64,000 nucleotides of DNA from Blasia pusilla (Eukaryota; Marchantiophyta; Marchantiopsida; Blasiales), in contig CM114274.1 of the NCBI GenBank assembly GCA_050084515.1, positions 558,001 through 622,000 of the forward strand, written 5' to 3'. The notes below the pieces were generated by a model. It was not told the origin of the DNA. It did not search any database and saw only the letters and a list, made by a program, of their open reading frames with translations. A program made the position numbers and the translations under genes. Position 1 is the first letter of the stretch; each line of letters starts with the position of its first letter. This document shows positions 1 through 10,575 of this stretch, piece by piece.

Positions 1-119
1 ATCTTGTATGCTCTGCAAGGTGACATCCATCCAGTATCAATATGTGCTCCGCCCTTGGAAACCAGTAAATCCCAACTCCAAAATGCTTCAGTCAAGCTGG
101 CTCTGATAAATCTTTGAAC

Positions 120-624
120 TCACTTGTTATCATCTGAGAGCTCTTCCAGAATTATTGTCGGCTTTGCCCTCTCAATTTTGGAAATTGTAGGAAGTGACGA
201 TGGTGTCACTATCAATGGTGGCTCTGGAGCTAGAGCAATTGGCTTTGGAGGCGAGTTGTATACTTCCACTAGCCTCTCGTAATCCGCCTTTGCCTGTTTT
301 CAAAGGTCAAAAAGTTTTGGCCTTCCCTCAAGGCACAGAATGTTCCTGCCACTCTACGAGGCGCCTCTGATAATCGTGCCTGATAGGCCCACTAAGTCAA
401 AGACCAAGTCACCTGGCCTCGAGCAGAGCTCCATGCGTGTTTGCATCAAGGCAAGTGACTTCTCCCTTCCTCCAAGTAAGGGTGTCCCTTCCTGCATGAA
501 AATTCCTGGGGGGGAATTGTAGAGACTATCTAAGTTGTACCCATCAGAGTATTGGATCCGGGATCTGCAACACCTGGAAGTTGTGCTTGGACCTTACAAA
601 GCAATAGAAAAATGAGTGGTCCAT
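120..624 (-). pseudogene. Methyltransferase-like last exon (motif I), M1
   Basis: The exon begins with ATG at 624, just after an AG acceptor (TTGTTCACAG), and its start reads MDHSFFYCF. It is homologous to 48726-49239 in M3 and to the C-terminal half of the intact open frame at 14545-15729. In the better copies this exon encodes a stretch like the motif I region of beta-class N4/N6 DNA methyltransferases (ALMQMLIELYSRPGDLVFD). Here it contains several stops and frameshifts, and it ends with a degraded acidic tail. It is clearly dead. Confidence 0.7.
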
Positions 625-1017
625 CTGTGAACAAGCAGGTGGAAAATAATGTCAGCAAAAAGAAAGAGGTTGTAGATCGCTGGTCGAGTCTCTATAGAGT
701 GATACAATATGCAACCCGTCGGGATCCGACGGGTTGCTTATTTGGGTAGATACACTCAAACGGGTTGAATCACTCCAAAAACAAGTGGAAAAGCAATGCT
801 ACTTGCAACCCGTCGGGTTCTGACAGATTGCAATCACTGGAGACATGTTGGTGAATTTGCAACCCTTCGCTTTCAGATGGGTTGCATCACTATAGACATA
901 AGTGCAAAAGCAATTCTATTTGTAACTCGTCCGGTTCCTGAGGTGAATTTGCAACCTGTTGGGTTCCGACGGGTTGTATTTCTCAACCATCTCAATTCGT
1001 TAAAAAAGTTAACTTAC
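625..1017 (-). other. Intron with palindromes (M1 accessory gene)
   Basis: The minus-strand donor GTAAGTT lies at 1017-1011 and the acceptor AG at 626-625. The intron holds several copies of the element palindrome, for example around 711-740 (half-site GCAACCCGTCGG) and 950-975. The same intron with the same kind of content occurs in M3 at 48206-48725. Confidence 0.65.
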
Positions 1018-1854
1018 TCGGACTTGATTCATCGCCGATCTGAGTGGATGTCCTTTTTTTATGACCCACGATTGTGCCATCCTCCACTTCAGCAACCTCG
1101 TCACGCATTGCAGGTTGAAGAGCTCGTCTTCGCTCCCTCCAGTAAGGACCAAGAAACAACCCCTGTCACTGAGATACGCGTCAGAAAAAGAAAACAACAG
1201 AGCGATCTGGTCATACGAAAGCGGGACATTCCAGACTGGGACAATGTCAGACAGATTGTTGTCCCACAACCATTACCCAGAAGGAAAATCTGCAACCCCA
1301 TGCACCGTCCAGGGGGCGTGCCTGTTTCAAAGGAGTTTTTGCCCTAGCATGGTCAATTTCTCAATGGTAGGTGTTGACTCTTGAGAACTGAAACTCTAAA
1401 GTTCATCGATAAGATGAGTCAAGTGAAGAAGGACATTTGTCCTAGTGGTCATTTCCCTATGCCAGTCCAAGGATGATGGAGTGTATTCCACATCCTTATC
1501 TCTTCCCTCGGACAAACCAGGCGCCTCCCACTTTCGCTTCTCCCGAGTGTGTTGTCGGCTTGTTGGAGTCTCCATTACCTCACACTCCATATGAGTTTTC
1601 TTTGACAAGGATCTGGTCCAGCCCTCTTGCCCCTCTCGCTTGGACGACTCCGCCTCTCGCCTTGAAGGCTCAACCTCTTTTCTCGAAGACTCGGCCTCGG
1701 AATTCCTCGACCCCCTCGCCTTGGCTTTCAAACCCGCTCTGGATTTGGTTTTGGTAGTGACGACCTTTGCCACTAACTCTGCTATCTTGAAGGCTTGCTC
1801 CTCCGCATCTCCGCATCTCAGACAGGTACATAGGCAGGGGGTACCGACTGACAA
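1018..1854 (-). pseudogene. Basic linker plus methyltransferase motif IV-like exon, M1
   Basis: Two minus-strand stretches (1854-1396 and 1269-1018) belong to one exon broken by stops. The first encodes a charged linker rich in S, E, R and K with the basic patch REKRKWE, a possible nuclear localisation signal. The second encodes a region ending in NVPLSYDQIALLFSFSDAYL followed by SDRGCFLVLTGGSEDELF, which resembles the strand and helix after motif IV of an N4/N6 methyltransferase. The motif IV core itself is cleaner in M3 and M5. The assignment rests on comparing the copies with one another and on family knowledge, not on a search. Confidence 0.55.
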
Positions 1855-2053
1855 CCGAATTCAACCCAACAGACTCCGACGGGTTGCAAGTTGCAGTGGG
1901 ACTCTAACAGAAGATGGTACTTCGTGGCTTTGCAACCCACATGTATGAGTCCCAAAATTTGCAGCCCGTCCGACTTCGACAAGTTGCAACAGGATTGAAT
2001 CCATTGCGTCAGACAATCTCACCTACCAAACAACATCTGTCAGTCAAATTTTG
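1855..2053. promoter_or_regulatory. Remnant of the divergent promoter, M1
   Basis: This non-coding stretch carries two degraded palindromes (about 1863-1890 and 1958-1990). Its right part matches, in reverse complement, the transposase-proximal promoter of M3 near 46750-46830. It stops at 2053, where the GA-rich left end of M2 begins. Confidence 0.6.
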
Positions 2054-2455
2054 GAGGAGCGTAAGAGGAGAGGAAGAGAGGAAGAGACGAGAGAGGAGAG
2101 AGGAAACTAGGGTCAACCGAAATAGATACTCTTTTTCTAAGAGAGTTTCCGTTGGGTTGAAGAGAGGAAAATTTTTGTTTGAAATTTTTTGCACTTTTTT
2201 GTTCATATGCTAAGCAGTCCCACAGTTTTTTTTTCCTATTCCATATTTTGGCAACCCCTCTAAGTTCGACGAGTTGCAAATTGCACAGAATTTAGAAAAC
2301 TGAAAAATCAGAGGAATCATAAGTGTGGAACCAATCACTTTTTCCATCCAAGGTCTCGAAATAATGTGTCATTTTCTCGGGGCTGAATAGAGTTCAAGCT
2401 CGAAGTGAAGGTTGAGAAAAACAAAAAAGTACAATCTAAAACCTCCTTTGCATCC
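2054..2455 (+). repeat. Left terminus and subterminal region, M2
   Basis: The outermost 60 bases are almost pure purine (repeats of GAGAGGAA). They are followed by AGTTTCCGTTGGGTTGAAG and an AT-rich stretch up to the transposase stop. The same block occurs at 42945-43356 in M3, and its outer edge occurs inverted at 63841-63895 in M5. Its first 20 or so bases resemble the inner part of the right terminus, so the terminal inverted repeats are short, imperfect and of low complexity. Confidence 0.65.
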
Positions 2456-5400
2456 TCAAAGTGGTTTGTTTAAAATACTTCTAACCTCTTTGAGGGACAG
2501 AATTGGTTGGTGGATTCCTACTCCTACCTCCGACTCTCTTAAAACTACCAACAACACATAGTACATGTGCTTACAAGGGAAATACCTTTTGCCACTTGTC
2601 TCTCTTTGGTCTCTGTAATGCGAACATGCTCCGAACTTCCCCCGTCTACGAGTCTGAAACCGGCACTTCTAAGATTGTCCACTTCGTCTTGAGTGCAGTT
2701 CGTGCCTGCGGCGATGGGCCAAATCGTGGGGATATTCCCGGGAGCTCCAATGGCAGCCGGATAAGACTTCCGGAAAGCGCAAGATTCATTTGGGCAGAAG
2801 AAGTACTTCAATTGATCCCCGGTCCTCCTGAAATGATCAAAGGTTTTGAGTCCCCAAAACCCAGGCAGAGGTCGTCAAGTCCTTCTACAGTTCTTATTTA
2901 GAAAGTGCCGCATGCTCTCCTAATGCCATCAGATCTTGCCCTGCAGGTGGGTCCACGTCCTGGGTTGCTCCGAGATATATGCCACCGTTTTAGGTTGCAA
3001 TCCACCTCCATTACCGGAATCCCATATTGTTGAACCATCCCAGTGACAGGATGTTGCGAACTTCCAGCAACGGAAGGCTTTTGAAATAAAACATTCACTG
3101 ATTTTGGAGAAGTAACTCCATCACGGATTTGGGACGGGTCCAGGGTCCCCGAATACCTGGGCGGTGTTATTTCCTCATCCAAATCAATCACCGGATTCGT
3201 TCCTCGATGCTGCCTCTTCACTTGCCTGAAGTCAAGATACTTATCTGGTCTCCACGAGTCTCGTTCGGACTGCTCTACCACCATCTGTATGGGACGTCTT
3301 GAAACCCCCCCACGAATAGCCCCACCTATATGTACGTCTTGCTCGAGTGGAGTTCCAGCTACGCACCGGTTGAAGGCTTCGACATACAATTTTTCATCAC
3401 CAGATCTCACAGCCGCCCTGACATAGAGCTCGTAGATCGACGGCCCTTTTCCTTTTGTTATGCCTTTTGTGAGAAAGATATGGGATGCTGCAGACTGTAG
3501 CATTGCTCTTGCCTGGTCTTGTTGGCATGCCTCCACAAGTGAAATTTGTTGGCATGCTTGTGACGTCCTCCAAGAGGAATGAACACTTTCTGCTCCACTT
3601 GTGTTGGGGCAGAGGGCATTTTCATGAACGTTCAATCCCTGCAACGACGGCAATGTTAGAAGGGAACGAAAATAACTCAGGAGTCAAAGAAATAAGCGAC
3701 CTATCGGAACCAGACGGGTTGCAGGCCCGAGGCATCCCATGAACAACTCTGCGACCCGTCGGGTCCCGACGTGTTGTAACATTAAACCCACCTACTGCAA
3801 CCCGTTTGAACCCGACGGGTTGCAAGGCCGAGGCATCCCATGAATGACTCTGTGACCCGTCGGGTCCAGACGGGTTGCACACTCGGGTTGCACCAAACAT
3901 CTGGATGCGACCCGTCGGTTTCCGTCGGGTTGCACACTCGGGCAACCCGTCGCATCCGATAGCTTGCTTGGTTTCTTGGGTTTGAAATCCATATAATTCC
4001 CATGCTTCTCACCCTGAGCTACAACTTTACAAACAATTCTCATCGTGAGCTTGACAAGACAAAATAGTGAACTCACCTGTCGGATGAAGTTTCCCCATTG
4101 TCTCATACGTACAGTCCACCAACTCAACCAAGAGCACAACTCTTTGTACTTCCCCTCAATCGCATGCTTCCTCCACCACCCATGAAGTTCTTCTTGGCAT
4201 TCCATGGCCTGCTTCAAGGTTTTGCTGTCCTTGCAGCGTTGGAGTAGAGTGACATGCTCTGTCCTCTTATTCTCCTTGATGCAAGATTTGGTGTACCGGG
4301 TCACAGACTGTTGCCAATGGAAAGCATCCGACCTTTCCCTCTCCGGTTGAACCTCTCCACCCCAGAACACTTCCCGGATAGCAATCCACCCAGGTTGTGC
4401 ATTGTCCGCCATGAACCCATAAATTTCCGGAGGTGGCCTTTTGTTTTCCTTCACCACCTCCAAAGAAGAGTAACCAAAGACATCTTCAAACCGCCAACGT
4501 CTTACGCTTTACTTACTTCAGACAAATATAGTTTTGAGTCCCTTCTCCACATGGTCATAAACGTGAGCACCCATCGTCAACCATCCGTTCAAAGACTCAG
4601 TAGCAAATATCAAAGCTTACCCGGCCCAGAAAGATCTTCCCCTTCCCTCATTCGATCTATAAGATCGAGGCCACTCGACGGACCTGTGGTTGACATTTTG
4701 AAGACATAGGCCCTGGATCCCTCGCCTCCTTGGCCCATGAACTGCCATCTCTGAATGAATGGAAATTTGGAGTTGGCCTTGATTCTGGCGATGGCATCTA
4801 TTTCGTCCGTCTTTCCATCCAGAACTTGTATCTGACGCAGCAAATTCCGGAAGCATTCAGGATCAGCGAGAAATGCGAGATTTTCCCAGAGTTGTTTCTC
4901 CTCAACCGCCGTGATCTCGCCCTGTCCAAGGATTCCAAGCAATTGTTCACAAATTTGTGATGTCGTTGTGAGCTTGATCACTCCGGGCTTTGAACCCGGA
5001 GAGTTTCTGTAGACCTCGGCTACTTTCTTCGCCACATCCTCCTTGATGTGTCTTTGAATTGCATCGGTCACAGGATGAGTGTGGGAGCCAACATGGACAG
5101 CTAGCCTTGTATACTCTCACGTGGAGCCCAAGTCGTAGATAATGAAAAATATGTATGCAGGACACGCTCCAACGCAGAAGGGCGATGCCTGACAATGAGG
5201 ACATCGATGGCCTCCCGGCAGTAGGGTGGCACCGACCTCGTATGGAGTTTCTCGCATTCTTGGGAGGGAATTGCGGACGTATTGACTCGCCCATTGCGCT
5301 CTAGATACGGGCATCTGGACTTCTACACTCCAAGGCTCCCACGCATTGGCGGCGGGAGACAATCCAAGGACCATCGGAATTGAAGCCTGGTCCGTTGAAG

Positions 5401-5897
5401 CTCGCACCATTGATGACAATCGACTTTTTGTCCATACCCTTCAGCGCCCTCCATCCTTCTTTTGAGCAGGAGCAGCAAGTGGAGGCAACTCAAAAATGCA
5501 ATTACCATCGTACGTGGGCGGCAGCTCGTCGACAAGAATGTGCTTGAAAATTTTCAAGAGAGCTCGGAGCACTAGGAAATTCTAGACCGTCTACTTGGGA
5601 AACAGACGAATTCAGGGGCAGGCCGTAAACTCTATATTGACCATTTGGTAGAGGTAGGAGATTCCATACTTTACGGTCTGAGGTCACTGGCTGGACCGTC
5701 TCACCTATTATGTCTTCCGTACCGTCCACCCTAACATCTTTGGATACAAAGATGGTTCCAATTTGAAGAAGAAATCGAACTGAAAGAAAATTTTCATCCA
5801 CTGCTATGAAAGACTCACGAGCTTGGGGTCGAATGATTTCCGATTGAGAAAGGGCCGCCAGATGACTGCCACAAGTGAGCTTAACATAATTATCCAT
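2456..5897 (-). pseudogene. MULE transposase, M2 copy (zinc cluster, DDE region, SWIM end deleted)
   Basis: The gene starts at ATG 5897 (MDNYVKLTCGSHLAAL), about 55 bp downstream of a TATA box. Reading leftward it encodes: an unrecognised N-terminal domain (5897-5560); a Cys/His cluster with CPHCQASPFCVGAC and ending in VGSHTHPV, like WRKY-GCM1/FLYWCH domains (about 5380-5060); a helical stretch; and a DDE-type region with GFMADNAQPGWIAIREVF, SDAFHW and RMRQWGNF (about 4420-4080). An intron follows at 4076-3639, then a long C-terminal region. The SWIM exon has lost about 340 bp: the ITET codons are joined to the codons for the end of the finger through a two-base CC microhomology near 2607. 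Several frameshifts are present, so the gene is not functional. M5 shows the undeleted end. Confidence 0.75.
3639..4076 (-). other. Palindrome-bearing intron in the M2 transposase gene
   Basis: The donor reads ACAG/GTGAGT at 4076 and the acceptor GTTGCAG/GGATTG ends at 3639. The equivalent intron in M5 is 59130-59602. It contains four to five element palindromes between about 3700 and 3960, mostly with the GTCGGG/CCGACG core. Confidence 0.75.
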
Positions 5898-5950
5898 TCC
5901 AAGAAGATTCCAACGGGAGGAGACTGAGAATGAGAATGAGAATGAGAATA

Positions 5951-5962
5951 TTTAATTTATAG
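5951..5962 (-). promoter_or_regulatory. TATA box of the transposase gene, M2
   Basis: On the minus strand this reads CTATAAATTAAA and lies about 55 bp upstream of the ATG at 5897. It is conserved in M3 (46717-46728), M4 (15795-15806) and M5 (57058-57069). A GAATGA-type microsatellite lies between it and the ATG. Confidence 0.75.
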
Positions 5963-6159
5963 TGAATAGGAAAAGATACTCGATGATTTTTTACCGACAA
6001 GACGAATTCGGTGGGTGACATTGTTCGACACAATGGATCCAGTCAGAACACATTCAATTTGCAATATGTTACCGGATTTGGGAAGCGAGAGGGTTGTGCA
6101 TCACACTTGGAACGATCGGAGTCCTGGTAACTCAAAAATTACCCGAAGCTAACCAAAGC

Positions 6160-6750
6160 TCGAACCCGTTGGCATCGGACGGGTTGCACGCTTCGCTTAA
6201 ACATTGTCGAAGCGAGCAACCCGTCGCTCTCTGACAAGTTGCTCGGATACCGCTCCTTCTTGCCCGAAGATGCCGGAGGCGTGCAAACCGTCTGTTCCTG
6301 ACGAGTTCCGCGGGTGCCTCGCCTTTTAGCCTTGATGAGGCTTCCCGTGCACGGGAAGCCCTCGTTCTTAACCCTTGATGAGGGAAGCGTGCAACCCAAC
6401 GGTCTCCGACGGATTGCCCAAGATACGTCCCGTTCCCGTCCCAAACACGGCGGAGGCGCGCAACATGTCGGGCTCCGACGGGTTGCGTGGGTACCTCGCG
6501 TTGTTTTCCGAAGACAACGGAGGCGCTCAACCCGTCGGAGACCGACGGGTTGCTCGCGCACGTGGCGACGTACCCAGGATGGCGGAGGCGCGTAACATGT
6601 CGGTCTCGGACGGGTTGCGCGGGTACCTCGCGTTCTTTTCCGAAGACGACGAAGCCGCTCAACTGGTCGGTCTCCAACGGGTTGCTCGCACACGTGGCGA
6701 CGTACCGAGGATGGCGGAGCCGTGCAACCTGTTGGACTCTGACGGGTTGC
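6160..6750. repeat. Phased palindrome array in the divergent promoter, M2
   Basis: About nine degenerate palindromes built on GCAACCCGTCGGA and its complement lie between the two TATA boxes. Starts at 6460, 6527, 6592, 6659 and 6724 are 67, 65, 67 and 65 bp apart. The spacers are themselves repeated (for example GCGGGTACCTCGCG), so the stretch is a diverged tandem array of units of about 65 bp. The same array occupies 16020-16600 in M4 and 56245-56860 in M5. Long open frames through it, with repeated residues like NPSVSDGL, come from the repeat and are not genes. Confidence 0.85.
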
Positions 6751-6838
6751 CATTTTTCACGTCCGGACTTCCGTAACATCCGGCACGTCGCCGTCGAAAG
6801 GACGACGGGACCCAACGGTCAGCCCAACGGCTAGAAAA

Positions 6839-6850
6839 GTATAAATAGGG
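6839..6850 (+). promoter_or_regulatory. TATA box of the accessory gene, M2
   Basis: GTATAAATAGGG is a near-perfect TATA box about 290 bp upstream of ATG 7139. It is conserved in M5 (56146-56157, minus strand) and mutated to GTAAAAATAGGG in M4 (16679-16690). Confidence 0.75.
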
Positions 6851-7768
6851 CAGAAATCGCTCATTTCTGGTTTCTCATTTTGCGATCTTCATTCCTCACT
6901 CTCCCGCGCAGTAGCTGATCAGATACGAAGGGGCATTTCACACGACGACACATCGCGAGTCGATAGGAGGGAACGAGAGCGAGACCGTTCGACGCAACGA
7001 CAGCGAGACGGTTCGACCGAGCGATCGCGGGACGGTTTGAGCTACCCATCAAGGCGATTTGAGCTCCCATCTCGACATCAGCAAGGCGACTGATCAAGGG
7101 ATTCGTCGTGCACATAGGTGGAGGCATTTCCGGAAAAAATGACAAGGAAAAAATCACAAGCCAACAAGTCTGGGAGCTTCACTCCGAAGTCCATTAGGAC
7201 TCTTGCGTGAGCTTCTCCTGGGCCTCATTCGGGGAATGAAATTAGGTTGCAGGAAATCGAGGAGCGGGAAAGGGAAGCGGAGATGCACATCCAAGTGATT
7301 CTTGCAAGACGTGTTCAAGAGGCGCTAGATAAACAGAACGCAGAGGCTGAGACGTCGCAGGCCTTGAAGAAAAGGATCGCCGATGAAAAGAGAGAAAAGA
7401 AGCGTCTGGACGCGTCGGTGAGGAGGGCAGAATTGGCTAAAGCGAGGAGGGAAAAAGCGATAGCCATTGACAATAGCCCAGCCCATCCAACCGCAAGTGT
7501 TGAGATGCGGGAAATGTCCCCCACGAAGTCCGGGGACACAATCAACATAGTGGAAACGCCAGAAGTTGAAATCGATGACGACGAGGTCATGAGGACCGCC
7601 AGCGTGGAGATGGTGGACATGGCCGAAGAAGCCGGAGAGCGGTCATTCTCGACTCCAAGCCCGGCGGAGGACATCGACCTCTATCAGATTGACGAGTTCC
7701 CAGTCGATTTGCCAGCTTTTGTCTCAGACAAGTTAGCTGGTCAAGAAACCGACCCCATTTTCGAGCGG

Positions 7769-7858
7769 GTAAGAGAGGTTCTAGGTTTCTTGAATTATGT
7801 GAATTGCAATTCATTGGGATTTCAGTGTAGCTTATTCCTCTTGTCCCGGTTCTGACAG
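7769..7858 (+). other. Intron 1 of the accessory gene, M2
   Basis: This 90-bp intron has donor CGG/GTAAGA and acceptor CTGACAG/GTGG. Removing it joins the exons in frame as FERVVKQMAL. In M4 the donor GT has become AT (17596). Confidence 0.8.
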
Positions 7859-8331
7859 GTGGTTAAGCAGATGGCACTCATGGAGGGCCACAACGCCCCG
7901 AGGATTCCACTCTGCCGGTTGCGTACAATGGAATACGTCTGCAAAATTCAGTCCGACGAGGACATCGCAAAGCTAAAACAATCGGTAGCGACAGCATCCT
8001 ACGTCGACAACTTTCCTCCCTTCTATGTTCAGCCTAACGACGAGCATGGAACCGAAGCTCTGGTTACCAAGGAGGACTTGGAAAAGCTCGACACATTGTG
8101 GAGGATGCGAGACCAGGACTTCAGAAGGCAAGTTGAGGGCACGGAATTCAGCTGGATGAGGAATCTGCATTTCTTCATTTGGGATGGAAATCACAGGTTC
8201 ATGGCGTGGACCAAGTTTGCGGAGGAGCGGCCCAACTCATTGGAGGCACATTTCTGCGTGAAGGCAGTGGTCCTTCACCCATACCCTCATCACATGGCGA
8301 CGGTGGAGATGGCAATGCATGCCATGAACAC

Positions 8332-8817
8332 GTGAGTATCTTTAACACTTTCGCAACTCGTCGGACTCCGACGAGTTGCTCGATTGATGAATGGGTTAGG
8401 TTTGTTTTTGCCGAAAGCAACTCGCCGACCGACGGGTTGCCGGATCGCACGCTTTTTCGGATGTTTTTTTAAGATTGCAACTTGTCGGACTCCGACGACT
8501 TGTTTGATTGAACATAGATTTAACTAGTTTTTGGCCCAAAGCAAACCGTCAGAGTCCGACGGGTTGCTCGACAAGCCGCCTTGTGAGTTGCATTCTTCAA
8601 AAAACATCCTCACAAGGCGGCCTATCGAGCAACCCGTCGGACTCCGACGGTTTGCTTACGAGGCATTAGCAAATCTGAATGCAATCCGTCGGACTGCGAT
8701 GGGTTGCATCATTTAGCTCGTTGCTAGAATCCGACCTTGAGCTGTGATGACTCGTCGGAGTCCGACGGGTTGCAGGAACCCATGTAATTTCCTGACGGGT
8801 TGAGTTTGGATGTGCAG
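8332..8817 (+). other. Intron 2 of the accessory gene, with palindromes and a hairpin, M2
   Basis: The donor is AACAC/GTGAGT and the acceptor GTGCAG/GATTG; the join is in frame (MNTIVSEGNV). The intron carries about seven palindromes. It also has a 36-bp inverted repeat, 8552-8587 against 8609-8644, with two mismatches and a 21-bp loop; each arm includes one palindrome half. Confidence 0.8.
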
Positions 8818-9075
8818 GATTGTATCGGAGGGGAATGTCACCCACCACCGATCCAGGATCGCGATCGGGTGAGGAAGGTGCTACGACGCACCCGAGAGTA
8901 CAGGGGTTCTTGGGCGATGCCTCGTCAATCAGATGCTTGCAAAGGGTGCTCAGATTAAGAAGAAAACTTGGGCAAATAAGTTTATTTCTCAAGATGCAGC
9001 TGTAACCATCCTTTGCTGGTCGAAGATACAGGCCGCGAAGAAAAGCGCTGCACTGGTGTTGGAGCGGAGGGAGAA

Positions 9076-10076
9076 TGTCGCGACCCTCATGACCAAACAA
9101 GTGCCAAGCGAAACATCGGAACATTAGCGGGCTCACGCTGAGATGGTTTGCGCGTTGGAGTTGTCTCAAAGAGGAGATAAGATACGAGACGCGAACGAGG
9201 AGTCGCGTTTCAGGTGTTATGGTCGCGACTGAGAAACCTGGACCAAACGCGGAATGAGACTTGAAAGAAGTCGAGTCTAGGAAGTGGGTTGCCAAAAGGA
9301 AGATCCGGATTAGGAACGCCACTAGCATTTGAGAGTTTCCGACTGTATTTATGGCCATAAATTTTAGCGCCAAGATGCGTTTGGAGCAAATAAGGGTGTG
9401 TTGGAAACCATATGGAGAGCTGGTCCAAACGCACCAAAGATCGCTGCAATCGCATAAGCAGCAGCCGAGATACAACTCGAAAACGACTATAAGTGGAGTC
9501 GGGTTGAGGGCCACAATGAAGGGCCTGACCCTCTTTTCCCAAAGGGGAGGGGTTATTGGAGAACCCCAGAAGTACTAGTAAGGGGGAAGGTCTCCGAGAG
9601 TGCTTGGAACCCAAACCCCACTTTGGGCGCCGCGGGGCGGCTCAAGGGCATGGAACGGAACGCGAGTTTGGGCGTTGGGTTAGACAACCTGCACCAAGTC
9701 CATTGAGGCGATTTTAGACATCCCTCTCGGATTTCACGCCGCGACTCAATTACTTGGGTCTCGGTTCGGAACTCACACGAGGACCGTTGAACAGTTGGGA
9801 TCGCTAAGCATGCAAGTGCCGTTTCAGATCCCTGGACTAACCAAGAAGTCAGTTCCAAGTCTTGAAGGACTTGCCATGTTTTGGAAGCTAGGAACTAAGG
9901 GAGGTTGAGCTTGATGAGACGCCGAGTCGAGGACTCGGTGGGTTAGAACGCCGGTTGGCCCAGACCCGACTAACGAGAGTGCGTGTTTGGGTGCAGATCG
10001 GTGATGAGTTCGTGACCTACTGAACGCATGCTTCCGCAACACTAAAGATTGACGTTCAACGAGTAGGGCGCGGAGA
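9076..10076 (+). mobile_element. Solo LTR of chromovirus family A
   Basis: The insert starts TGTCGCGACCCTCATGACC and ends near AGTAGGGCGCGGAGA, a mutated version of the family end GGGGCGCGACA. It is about 1,001 bp, the same length as the LTR at 21459-22460 in the other orientation. It is flanked by GAGAA on both sides (9071-9075 and 10077-10081), a 5-bp duplication typical of LTR retrotransposons. Coding sequence of M2 exon 3 resumes after it (GAGAAGGTATCTGCG). Confidence 0.85.
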
Positions 10077-10313
10077 GAGAAGGTATCTGCGCCGAGCGCC
10101 AAATTCATCAAGCCGCAGATTCTGCCGCAACAAAATACACGGTGAGCAAGATGCAGCGATACATCAACATTCTCAACCCCGAACTTGGTCCGGAGTTCTA
10201 CAAGGAGCTGAAGGCAATTATCAAGCGCCACCGAAGAGGGATGAAGATCCGCATGGTCGGATTGGGGAGAAAGTGTCGTTGGATCGCGTGCATAGGTTTG
10301 CGTTGTCCGGGAT

Positions 10314-10575
10314 AACCCGTCTGATAGCGACAGGTTGCTCTCAGGCGAGCATGGGCTGCTCTAGGCCAGCAACCCGTCGCCTTCCGACGGGTTGCTCACG
10401 GAAAAAAACAACGGAGCCCGACGGGTTGTTTTTTCCCTGACCAACCCGTCGGAAGGCGACGGGTTGGTCCGGGACAAAACAACCCGTCGAACTCCGACAG
10501 GTTGATCCAAAGTCAGTTATTGAAAATCTTCTCAAGGCGACTTCTTTAGTTTCGACATTGTTTTGTCGATTTACG
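10314..10575 (+). repeat. Palindrome-rich remnant of the last intron, M2
   Basis: Coding sequence stops abruptly after TTTGCGTTGTCCGGGATAAC. Palindromes resume at about 10318, 10368, 10410, 10440 and 10480. The same sequence lies in the last intron of M3 (48470-48600), which places the deletion endpoint. The acceptor before the last exon is degraded (TTACG instead of TTACAG). Confidence 0.7.

Larger units (their letters stand above)
1..2053 (-). mobile_element. ParB-MTase MULE copy M1, truncated at both sides
   Basis: This is the accessory-gene half of a MULE lying in reverse orientation. From left to right it has a fragment of the second terminal block (1-61), the methyltransferase last exon, a palindrome-bearing intron, the motif IV/linker exon, and a remnant of the divergent promoter. 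At about position 62 the second terminal block jumps straight to the end of the first, so several hundred bases present in M4 (13975-14545) are missing. The ParB-like N-terminal half of the gene is also missing: the linker exon is followed directly by promoter sequence. The copy is cut at 2053, where the left terminus of M2 begins inside the M1 promoter. Confidence 0.75.

Noticed and set aside
6160-6750. CRISPR-like array (short repeats with regular spacing)
   Set aside because: Repeats are palindromic and variable, spacers are repeated rather than unique, the context is a eukaryotic divergent promoter, and the same repeat occurs in introns.
6132-6815. Long open frames in both directions through the promoter array
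   Set aside because: They encode repeated residues such as NPSVSDGL and ATRRSPTGC produced by the palindromes in any frame; TATA boxes and introns place the real genes outside.
7859-8331. Bacterial or phage contamination because of the ParB-like domain
   Set aside because: The exon is flanked by consensus spliceosomal sites that join in frame, and it recurs in several eukaryotic transposon copies.
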